Positions 30,459-36,837 of a stretch of DNA of 36,837 bases are shown here, in pieces (position 1 is the stretch's first letter; each line of letters starts with the position of its first letter). Source of the stretch: DUEL01 sp964580565. GTDB lineage: Bacteria; Chloroflexota; Anaerolineae; B4-G1; DUEL01. The position numbers were made by a program, and so were the translations under genes. The notes beneath the pieces were generated by a model. It saw only the letters and a program-made list of their open reading frames with translations. It was not told the origin of the DNA and searched no databases. The stretch spans positions 1 to 36,837 of the forward strand of contig CAZOLN010000008.1 of the NCBI GenBank assembly GCA_964580565.1. Direction: 5' to 3'.

Positions 30459-31562
30459 TCACACCTCCCCCTCCATCACATACCGCATCACCTCGTACAC
30501 ACTGAGGCGTTCGATCCCCAGTTTATCCAGCGTCCGCCCCCGGCGCCAGTAGTCGGTCTGATGGATGATGCAGGCCATCCGGATGATGCTCTCCATCCCC
30601 CGCACCCGGACCCCATACCGCTGCCCCAGGGCGGCGATGGGGACCATGCTCATCGGCACATCTTCGGTGATGTACCGATGGTTCAGCGTGCGCGGGGCTT
30701 TGATGCCGTAGTACCCAGGCTGGTTGTGGATCGCTTCGTGCAGGTCGACGCCGGTGGCGTCGTAGGCGATACGCAGCCACTCCAGCGCGGTTCGGGCACG
30801 GATCCCCAACGCCGAGGCGACCGTCACCCGCTCCCGGTCCAGCGCCTCCAAGACGCGAGCCACCGAGGAGGTCACCCCGTCGATGTAGAATTGAAAATCC
30901 CCGCCGGTGGACTCGATCCGGCCGGCGTTGAGGATCGTGAGGGCGGGGTGGAAGATGGCCCCCATATTGTTCAAACCGGTGTGGAGGACGCTGACCCCAT
31001 CGATGAACTGGGGGTAGGCGGAGTGGAGGGCGGACAGGACCTCGCGGGTGCGGGTGGCAGGAAGGGCAGCGATACCGACCGCCTCCTTGATCCGGAAGAT
31101 GCGCGCCTCGGCCGGCCCCTCGGAGCGACTGGCGTAGATCAGCGTCTCCGTCTCGGCCACGACGACGTCGGCCTCGCAGCCCTCTTGCTTCAACACCTCC
31201 CGGAACTCCATCGCCCCCCCGGTGCGGCCGGGGTTCAACACCACGATCTGCCCGTCCTTCAAATGGGGGGCCGCCTTGCGAGCGATGTCGGCGTGGGCGG
31301 TGGAGGGCACGACGACCATGACGACCTCGGCCCGCTCCAGGGCCTCACCCATATCCGACGTGACCAGCTCCAGACGGCCAAAGCCGTGGGGACCCCCCTC
31401 ATAACTGGTCAGTTCGATGCCTCCCCGGGTCTTGATCGCCGCGACGTTCTCCGGCGTCCGGTTGTACAGCGTGACCGGGAAACCCATCAACGCCAGGTGG
31501 GCAGCCATCGCCTTGCCCCCGTGTCCTGCGCCGATGACGGTATAACGGGTCCTCTCTGCCAT
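30459..31562 (-). CDS. NAD/NADP octopine/nopaline dehydrogenase family protein
   Basis: The protein has 367 residues. YTVIGAGHGGKAMAAHLALMG is the N-terminal dinucleotide fold. Octopine-dehydrogenase landmarks are VVPSTAHADIARKAAPHL, NPGRTGGAMEFR, and GLNNMGAIFHPALTILNAGRIE, with VARVLEALDRERVTVASALG further on. Enzymes of this family reduce imines between an amino acid and an alpha-keto acid (opines), but many bacterial members have unknown partners. ATG 31562 follows ggaggtgaggta. Upstream codons of the open frame belong to the spacer after the kinase gene. The substrate is unknown. Confidence 0.87.
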   Translation of the reverse strand: MAERTRYTVIGAGHGGKAMAAHLALMGFPVTLYNRTPENVAAIKTRGGIELTSYEGGPHGFGRLELVTSDMGEALERAEVVMVVVPSTAHADIARKAAPHLKDGQIVVLNPGRTGGAMEFREVLKQEGCEADVVVAETETLIYASRSEGPAEARIFRIKEAVGIAALPATRTREVLSALHSAYPQFIDGVSVLHTGLNNMGAIFHPALTILNAGRIESTGGDFQFYIDGVTSSVARVLEALDRERVTVASALGIRARTALEWLRIAYDATGVDLHEAIHNQPGYYGIKAPRTLNHRYITEDVPMSMVPIAALGQRYGVRVRGMESIIRMACIIHQTDYWRRGRTLDKLGIERLSVYEVMRYVMEGEV

Positions 31563-31653
31563 TACCTCACCTCCTCCTTGAAAAAGGTGCATACCACCCA
31601 TCCCCGCCCCAGGCAGGGCGTGTTTCTCCGCCGTGTTGAGTTGAACCCGTGGA

Positions 31654-33906
31654 CTACAGCCCGTCGCCGGTAGGTTGGGCCTCCGTGGGCCGCTTCCACC
31701 TGCACGGTCCACGATGGGCCCTGTAGGGGAGCACTACGTGGAATGTGCTACCTGGGCACCTCTCCTCGTCGTACCCTTCGCTCTCGACCCAGATGCACCC
31801 CCCGTGGCCTTCGATCACCCCTCGGGCGATGGGCAACCCCAGGCCCGGTCCGCCCCCCTTGAACTTGAACTCGCCAGAGGAATGGAGGCTGGCGCTGCCG
31901 ACGCGGTAGAACTTCTCAAAGATCAACTCCTGATCGGCCTTGCTGATCCCGATCCCGGTGTCGGCGACCATGACCTCGAAGTGGTCCTCGTCCAGAGGGT
32001 GAGCCTCGATGGTGATCCGTCCCCCATCCGGGGTGAACTTGATCGCATTGGAGATAAGGTTGCTGAACGCCTGGGTCAGCCGCTCCATATCGGCCTGGAT
32101 GGGAGGGATCTCCTCCAACCCCTGGGTCGTGAGGACGAGGTTTCGCTCCTCCAACGCAGGGAGCCAGGGTTCAAGAGCCAGGCGGATGATCAGGGCGATG
32201 GTGGTCGGCGTGAAGTGGAGGGCAAGTCCCTCCGTGTCGATCTGGGTGGCGTCCATCATCGCGCTGATGATGTTCTCCAGCCGCCGGGTTGGGCGGGAGA
32301 TGTTCTCCGCGATCCGACGGATCTGCTCCTGGGTCAACACCCCGCTCTCCGCCAGGTCGGCCAGGACGTCCACATACCCCCGGACCTGGGCCAGCGGGGT
32401 GCGCAACTCGTGGGAAGCGATCGCCAGGAAGTCGGCCTTCGCCTTGTCCAACCGGGCCAACCGCTCGTAGGCGGCGCGCAGGTTCTCGTGAAGCTGGGTG
32501 ATACGCCGGTTCAGCGCCTGGAGCCCCTCCACCAGACGGGCGTTCTGGAGGGCGACAGCCGTCTGGTGGGCCAGCGTGCTGAGGAATTGGATCTCGCGGG
32601 GGCTGTACGGCTCCCCTCCCCGCTGGGCACCGAGGGCCAGCAGGCCGACCAGCCCCTCCTGAGAGCGGATCGGGAGGTACACCTCCATCTCCAGATTGCG
32701 CAGCCACTCCCGCTCCCGGGCGGGGGCCTCGCGGAGGACCGGGTGGTGTTCGACCTCGTACTGGAAGAGAGGTTGGTCCTCATCCCGGATACGGGCCAGG
32801 ATAGGGCTGATCGGCTCCAGTTCCACAGGCTCCTCCGGCATCTCCCCCTTGCCAGGCACCGGCTGCAACTGGAGCCCGCCCCGCTCCGTCTCCGTCGCGA
32901 CCAGCAGCGCCCCACGCTGCACGCCCAACACCTCGGACACGGTCTCTACCGCCACCGAGGCCAGTTGCTCCAGGTTGAGGATCGCCCCGATCGTCTGGCT
33001 GTACTCCTGGAGCGCTTGAGCGGGGTCGAACCCCACCCCCTCCAACAGCCGGTCGGCCAGGCGAGTGAGGATGCGATAGAGGGGCAGGTAGACCAACGCC
33101 GCCGCGCCAGCGAGGATGAGGAGCGGCACCAACGGGGGGAGGAGCGGGGGAAACCGGTCCTTCAGCGCCTCGGCCCCCAGCACGATCCCGACGAGCATCG
33201 CCGCGGTGACAGCAGCCAGGAAGAGGAAGCGGAGGACCGACCGGAGGAAGGCCACCACGTTGGGTAGCCACAGACTGAGCACACCCCGGAACAGGGCGAC
33301 AGCCCCCAGCAGATGGAGAAGGGGTCCCCCTCCCCGCCACACGCCGATGGGGACCAACGTGAGCGCCTGCCCCCCGGTCAGCGGGATGGCGGTCAGCAGC
33401 CAGTACAGCGCCCGGTTGCGGTGGAGGGCTAGACGGCTGCGCGCCAGCCCACGGACCGCCAAGCCGACCTGGACCAGCCCCAGCACGCCCCACCCCCCTA
33501 CCGCAGCCTCCCGAAGGGGAACGTCGGGGGTGGGTCGAACGGACAGGTAAATCGCCGTGCCCAAGAGGATGACGCACCACGTCCCGCCCGCGGCGGCCAC
33601 CGCCGGCAGGGCCGGCACGTCCAAGAAGGAGCAAGCCAGGAGCGTCTCGATCAGCATGAGGCTGGTGACCAGGGCGGGGAGGAACAACTCCGCCGTGTCG
33701 GTGACGACCGGCAGAAAGATCGTCTCCAGATCGGCGAACGCCACAGCGGCGATCCACGCCAGGGAGAGGCCCAGGTAGATCCGGGCCAGTTTAGCGGAAG
33801 TCTCCCCGTCCTTCCGGAAGACCAGCAGGAGGAGCAGGATCAGGTGCGTCAGCCCGCTCCACACCCCGAGTCCGGCGACGTAGGGCCAGAATGTACCCTC
33901 CATCAT
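31654..33906 (-). CDS. Membrane sensor histidine kinase with GAF domain
   Basis: The protein has 750 residues. About eight N-terminal membrane segments (residues 10-280) form a sensor module. A GAF domain follows at about 310-480 (LASVAVETVSEVLGVQRGALLV ... ALQNARLVEG), a coiled coil, a HisKA domain with SHELRTPL (His499), and HATPase_c with NLISNAIKFTPDGG (N box), VADTGIGISKADQELIFEKF (G1/F) and GPGLGLPIARGVIEGHGG (G2). It should autophosphorylate and pass phosphate to a response regulator not in the window. It lies 18 bases after 3-hydroxybutyryl-CoA dehydrogenase in the same direction, so it may be cotranscribed with fat/acetoacetate genes. The signal is unknown. Confidence 0.93.
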   Translation of the reverse strand: MMEGTFWPYVAGLGVWSGLTHLILLLLLVFRKDGETSAKLARIYLGLSLAWIAAVAFADLETIFLPVVTDTAELFLPALVTSLMLIETLLACSFLDVPALPAVAAAGGTWCVILLGTAIYLSVRPTPDVPLREAAVGGWGVLGLVQVGLAVRGLARSRLALHRNRALYWLLTAIPLTGGQALTLVPIGVWRGGGPLLHLLGAVALFRGVLSLWLPNVVAFLRSVLRFLFLAAVTAAMLVGIVLGAEALKDRFPPLLPPLVPLLILAGAAALVYLPLYRILTRLADRLLEGVGFDPAQALQEYSQTIGAILNLEQLASVAVETVSEVLGVQRGALLVATETERGGLQLQPVPGKGEMPEEPVELEPISPILARIRDEDQPLFQYEVEHHPVLREAPAREREWLRNLEMEVYLPIRSQEGLVGLLALGAQRGGEPYSPREIQFLSTLAHQTAVALQNARLVEGLQALNRRITQLHENLRAAYERLARLDKAKADFLAIASHELRTPLAQVRGYVDVLADLAESGVLTQEQIRRIAENISRPTRRLENIISAMMDATQIDTEGLALHFTPTTIALIIRLALEPWLPALEERNLVLTTQGLEEIPPIQADMERLTQAFSNLISNAIKFTPDGGRITIEAHPLDEDHFEVMVADTGIGISKADQELIFEKFYRVGSASLHSSGEFKFKGGGPGLGLPIARGVIEGHGGCIWVESEGYDEERCPGSTFHVVLPYRAHRGPCRWKRPTEAQPTGDGL

Positions 33907-33924
33907 CCCCGCCCGGCAGTCCGA

Positions 33925-34776
33925 TCACTCATAGACGTAGAACCCCCGCCCGGTCTTGCGGCCCAGGTGGCCCGCAGCGACCATCCGTCGTAGCAGAGGA
34001 CAGGGTCGATACTTATCGTCCCCCAACCCCTCGTGAAGCACTTCCATGATATTGAGCACCACGTCCAACCCGATCAGGTCGGCCAACTCCAGGGGACCCA
34101 TCGGGTGGTTCATCCCCAGTTTCATCACCGTGTCGATGGCCTCGGCCGTGCCAACGCCTTCCATCAAGGCGTAGATCGCTTCGTTGATCATCGGGCAGAG
34201 GATACGGTTGGAGATGAAGCCGGGGTAATCCTGCGCCTCCACCGGCGTCTTGCCCAGCCGCTCCGCCAACTCCACGACGGCGGCCGTGGTCTCGTCGGAG
34301 GTGACCAGCCCCCGGATGACCTCCACCAGTTTCATCAGGGGCACCGGATTCATAAAGTGCATCCCGATGACCCGCTCCGGCCGCTGGGTCGCCGCCCCCA
34401 GTTCGGTGATGGAGATCGAGGAGGTGTTGCTGGCGAGGATCACCTCGGGGCGGGTCAGTTCGTCCAGCCGGGCGAAGACCTGCTTTTTGACGTCGGCCCG
34501 CTCCACCACCGCTTCGACGACAAAGTCGGCCTCGGCAGCGGCCTCCAGTTCGGTGGCGGTGGTGATGTTGGAAAGCGCCGCCTCCCGCTGCTCGTCGGTC
34601 AGTCGGCCTTTGGCGTGGAGCTTCTCCACCGATTTCCGGATCGCGCCCAGCGCTCGTTCCAACTGTTCCGGCACAATGTCGATCAAAGTGACCCGGTAGC
34701 CGTTGGCCGCACACACCTGCGCGATCCCGTGGCCCATCGTACCCGCGCCAACGACGGCGATACGTTCAATGTCCAT
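33925..34776 (-). CDS. 3-hydroxybutyryl-CoA dehydrogenase
   Basis: The protein has 283 residues. NAD(P)-binding IAVVGAGTMGHGIAQVCAANG opens the protein. LASNTSSISITELGAAT and RVIGMHFMNPVPLMKLVEVIRG (catalytic His region) follow. The C-terminal AQDYPGFISNRILCPMINEAIYALMEGVGTAE and GMNHPMGPLELADLIGLDV are full family. It oxidises or reduces (S)-3-hydroxybutyryl-CoA in butyrate or fatty-acid pathways. One base separates it from the upstream thiolase stop, so the two act in series: acetyl-CoA, acetoacetyl-CoA, hydroxybutyryl-CoA. No crotonase is adjacent, but the MaoC hydratase lies elsewhere in the window. Confidence 0.95.
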   Translation of the reverse strand: MDIERIAVVGAGTMGHGIAQVCAANGYRVTLIDIVPEQLERALGAIRKSVEKLHAKGRLTDEQREAALSNITTATELEAAAEADFVVEAVVERADVKKQVFARLDELTRPEVILASNTSSISITELGAATQRPERVIGMHFMNPVPLMKLVEVIRGLVTSDETTAAVVELAERLGKTPVEAQDYPGFISNRILCPMINEAIYALMEGVGTAEAIDTVMKLGMNHPMGPLELADLIGLDVVLNIMEVLHEGLGDDKYRPCPLLRRMVAAGHLGRKTGRGFYVYE

Positions 34777-34777
34777 T

Positions 34778-35974
34778 TTACTCCTCCAACTCGATCGTCA
34801 TCGCCACCGCTTCCCCACCACCCAGACAGAGGGTAGCCAGGCCCCGCTTGAGGCCCCGTTGGCGAAGGGCGTAGATCAGTGTGACCAGGACCCGCGCGCC
34901 GGAGCAGCCGATGGGGTGGCCCAGGGCGATCGCCCCGCCGTTGACGTTCACCCGATCCCACGGCAGGTTCAGATCTCGACCGTCGGCCAGCGTCTGGGCG
35001 GCGAACGCCTCATTGACCTCGTACAGGTCGTAATCGTCCACCGTGGTGCCGGTCTTCTCCCACAGTTTACGCACGGCGAAGATGGGAGCGGTGAAGATCT
35101 TCAGGGGCTCCACCGCTGCCTGGTCGTAGGCCAGGATACGGGCCAGCGGCTTAATGCCCAGTTCCTCCGCCTTGGCCCGGCTCATCACGACCACAGCGGC
35201 CGCCCCGTCGGTGATGCCGGGGGAGTTGCCGGCGGTGACGATGCCGTCCGGCTGGAAGGCCGGCTTGAGCCGAGCCAGCTTCTCCAGGCTGGTATCCCGT
35301 CGGGGCACCTCGTCGGTGTCGAACAGGATCGGCGGCCCTTTCCGCTGCGGCACCTCGACCGGCACGATCTCGTCCTTGAAGCGGCCCTCATCGATGGCAG
35401 CGATGGCCTTCATATGGCTGTTGTAGGCGTATTCGTCCAACTCCTCCCGCGTCAATCCGTACTCGCGGGCGATCCACTCGGCGGCGTTGCCCATATGCCA
35501 GTTCTGGAAGGCACACCACAGCCCGTCGTAGACCATCGCGTCCACCAGTTTGCCGTCCCCCAGGCGATAGCCGAAGCGGGCTTTATGAAGCACGTAGGGC
35601 CCGTTGTTCATGCTCTCCATCCCACCGGCGACGAAGATCTCCCCGTCGCCAGCGGTGATCATCGCCGCGGCCAGCATCACCGTCTTGAGGCCGGAGCCGC
35701 AGATCTTGTTGACGGTGGTCGCGCCGACGGTGGGGGGAAGCCCCGCCTTGATCGCCGCCTGGCGGGCGGGGGCCTGCCCCTGTCCGGCCTGGACCACGTT
35801 CCCCATCAGCACCTCATCGACGGACGCGGGATCGATCCCGGCCCGCTCCACGGCGGCGCGGATGGCCACCGCCCCCAGGTCGGAAGCGGAGAGGGGAACC
35901 AACGTACCGTTGAACTTGCCGACCGGCGTGCGCACAGCCGAAACGATGACCGGTTCGCGAGGATTCATCGACAT
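34778..35974 (-). CDS. Acetyl-CoA acetyltransferase (thiolase)
   Basis: The protein has 398 residues. PVIVSAVRTPVGKFNG is the N-terminus. The acyl-accepting Cys92 is in NKICGSGLKTV. VNEAFAAQ, NVNGGAIALGHPIGCSGAR (His) and CLGGGEAVAM (second Cys) complete the active site of a degradative/biosynthetic thiolase II. It joins two acetyl-CoA to acetoacetyl-CoA or splits it. ATG 35974 has ggaggg six bases ahead; the open frame reaches 36046 through spacer repeat DNA. Next gene: 3-hydroxybutyryl-CoA dehydrogenase, one base apart. Confidence 0.95.
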   Translation of the reverse strand: MSMNPREPVIVSAVRTPVGKFNGTLVPLSASDLGAVAIRAAVERAGIDPASVDEVLMGNVVQAGQGQAPARQAAIKAGLPPTVGATTVNKICGSGLKTVMLAAAMITAGDGEIFVAGGMESMNNGPYVLHKARFGYRLGDGKLVDAMVYDGLWCAFQNWHMGNAAEWIAREYGLTREELDEYAYNSHMKAIAAIDEGRFKDEIVPVEVPQRKGPPILFDTDEVPRRDTSLEKLARLKPAFQPDGIVTAGNSPGITDGAAAVVVMSRAKAEELGIKPLARILAYDQAAVEPLKIFTAPIFAVRKLWEKTGTTVDDYDLYEVNEAFAAQTLADGRDLNLPWDRVNVNGGAIALGHPIGCSGARVLVTLIYALRQRGLKRGLATLCLGGGEAVAMTIELEE

Positions 35975-36035
35975 CGGTGTCCCTCCATCCCTGTCTTGTG
36001 TCTTTGTCTCGCCTCTTGTGTCCTGCTTCCTGCCT

Positions 36036-36551
36036 CTACCCGCCACTCCTCCCCTGTCCCTCGCTCGCCAGCCGTTCGAACAGGGGCCGAAGCCGCTCGT
36101 AGGTCTGGTCCAGCCACTCCGGAATGACCCGGGTCTGGGAGACGGTGGTCATATAATTGGTATCCCCGCCCCAACGAGGAACGACGTGGAGGTGGATGTG
36201 CTCCGCCACCCCCGCGCCAGCGACACTCCCAATGTTCATCCCCACGTTGAACCCCTGGGGGGTGTACGCCTCCCGCAGCACCCGCAGGCTGAGCTGCGTC
36301 AACGCCATCAGTTCGGCCAACGCCTCTGGGTCCAGATCCTCCAGGGAGGCAACGTGGGCATAAGGGACCACCATCAGGTGGCCGTTGTTGTATGGGAAAC
36401 GGTTCAAGATCACGTAGCAACGGCTTCCCCGGTGGAGGATGTGGGCCTCAGCATCCTGCGACCGCGGCTTGACGCAGAACAGACACCCCTCGGGCAAGGG
36501 TTCGTCTCCACGGAGGTAAGCCATCCGCCATGGTGTCCACAGAATGCTCAT
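36036..36551 (-). CDS. HIT family nucleotide hydrolase/phosphorylase
   Basis: The protein has 171 residues from ATG 36551 (MSILWTPWRMAYLRGDEPLP), the N-terminus common in actinobacterial-type HIT proteins. CLFCVKPRSQD with the two Cys, then NRFPYNNGHLMVVPYAHV, and the catalytic triad HIHLHVVPRW. These enzymes act on dinucleoside polyphosphates such as Ap4A. The open frame reaches 36680, but ATG 36551 lies seven bases after a TACAAT, so the transcript is probably leaderless. It is divergent from recA. Confidence 0.92.
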   Translation of the reverse strand: MSILWTPWRMAYLRGDEPLPEGCLFCVKPRSQDAEAHILHRGSRCYVILNRFPYNNGHLMVVPYAHVASLEDLDPEALAELMALTQLSLRVLREAYTPQGFNVGMNIGSVAGAGVAEHIHLHVVPRWGGDTNYMTTVSQTRVIPEWLDQTYERLRPLFERLASEGQGRSGG

Positions 36552-36558
36552 CGTTTTG

Positions 36559-36587
36559 ATTGTACACCGAACTCGGTGGAGAGGCAA
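36559..36587 (-). promoter_or_regulatory. Promoter of the HIT gene (leaderless)
   Basis: TTGCCT (36587-36582), 17 bases, TACAAT (36564-36559) on the minus strand, with only seven bases to the ATG. Confidence 0.75.
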
Positions 36588-36688
36588 TTCCCACGCGCCC
36601 GCTCGAGACAGTATCAGATTAGTAGATGGAAAAAGAGCCATTGGTCTGGCATACCTTGGGGCAAAGGGAACCGAGTCCAAGTGCGAAC

Positions 36689-36717
36689 TTGACAGATTCG
36701 AACATTTGTGCTAATCT
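36689..36717 (+). promoter_or_regulatory. Promoter of recA
   Basis: TTGACA (36689-36694), 17 bases, TAATCT (36712-36717). An SOS-like box lies between the two hexamers. Confidence 0.8.
36698..36713 (+). promoter_or_regulatory. Candidate LexA/SOS box of recA
   Basis: TCGAAC-ATTT-GTGCTA compares with the Gram-positive box TCGAAC-N4-GTTCGA: the left half is perfect, and four of six match on the right. It covers the spacer and the start of the -10 box, a position suited to repression by LexA. Confidence 0.55.
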
Positions 36718-36756
36718 GACGGCGAAGGGAAAGGCCCTTTCGAAAGGAGAGAGAAG

Positions 36757-36837
36757 ATGGCGGGAGATGAGAGCAAACGATTGAAGGCGCTGGAGGCGGC
36801 GCTGGCGGCACTGGAGAAGCGGTTCGGGGAGGGGGCC
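36757..36837 (+). CDS. recA: Recombinase A, N-terminal fragment (cut by window end)
   Basis: The frame reads 27 codons, MAGDESKRLKALEAALAALE then KRFGEGA. This is the start of RecA (typical pattern K-ALxxALxxIEKxFGKG). RecA drives strand exchange and LexA self-cleavage. ATG 36757 follows aaaggagagaga, a good RBS. The promoter carries an SOS-like box. The rest of the gene lies beyond the window, so the identification rests on this N-terminus and the promoter. Confidence 0.85.
   Translation, partial: MAGDESKRLKALEAALAALEKRFGEGA

Noticed and set aside
36552..36680. Longer HIT protein starting at ATG 36680
   Set aside because: The extension reads through the promoter TTGCCT-N17-TACAAT and gives non-conserved residues. 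ATG 36551 gives the family's MSILWTPWRM start.
1..36837. tRNA or rRNA genes, integrase, transposase
   Set aside because: I saw no GTTCRANYC-type T-arm with a cloverleaf in the intergenic spaces, no rRNA sequence and no recombinase motif. I cannot exclude a degenerate copy without a tool.

Overview
The window is high-GC bacterial DNA, tightly packed, with no tRNA, rRNA, CRISPR, transposase or phage gene that I can recognise. It most resembles Chloroflexota, near Anaerolineae. This is an inference from several signs: a serine hydroxymethyltransferase fused to the glycine-cleavage T-protein, DUF2723 and DUF1015 proteins, Pro/Thr-rich linkers after single membrane anchors, a menA-menG pair, an actinobacterial-type HIT protein beside recA, and many palindromic 'CACAGAG' intergenic repeats. 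The run of exactly 100 N (1109-1208) shows it is a scaffolded draft assembly. That gap is flanked by the same 55 bases on both sides and looks spurious.

Layout. Bases 2-5396 (+): the end of a glyA-gcvT fusion, a P-loop protein, a glyoxylate/hydroxypyruvate-reductase-type dehydrogenase and a small unknown protein. Bases 5597-10532 (-): a tandem glycine riboswitch with a terminator, then a class V aminotransferase and a short serA; below these a vapBC pair with its own promoter and operator, a membrane protein and DUF1015. Base 10911 (+): lipM, divergent from the riboswitch. Bases 11802-16624 (-): two operons, PH protein - purine nucleoside phosphorylase - anchored protein, and ruvB - DUF2905 - queA. 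Base 16753 (+): glpK. Bases 18354-23262 (-): an MBL hydrolase and MaoC dehydratase pair, an 868-residue protein with two barrel-like domains and three SH3-like domains, and plsY. Bases 23472-27810 (+): LCP protein, menA, menG and a second methyltransferase preceded by a strongly structured element. Bases 27817-36551 (-): HIT protein, thiolase, 3-hydroxybutyryl-CoA dehydrogenase, a membrane histidine kinase, an opine-dehydrogenase-family enzyme, DUF2723 and a small anchored protein. Base 36757 (+): the start of recA behind a promoter with an SOS-like box.

Much of the first 12 kb concerns glycine, serine, glyoxylate and one-carbon units. The fused GlyA-GcvT could pass methylene-THF between glycine cleavage and serine formation. 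LipM would supply lipoyl or octanoyl groups for the H-protein. The aminotransferase and SerA make or break down serine under glycine control, and the 3959 dehydrogenase handles glyoxylate or hydroxypyruvate. The rest is housekeeping: menaquinone, phospholipid, queuosine, recombination, purine salvage and C4 acyl-CoA chemistry.

Several sigma70-like promoters have the -10 box only 7-10 nt from the start codon (HIT, ruvB, lipM, LCP), which suggests leaderless transcripts. The items that most merit a check are the fused GlyA-GcvT with its degenerate GcvT-like middle, the riboswitch logic on a serA operon, the structured element at 26881-27033, the two-barrel SH3 protein, and the repeat family.
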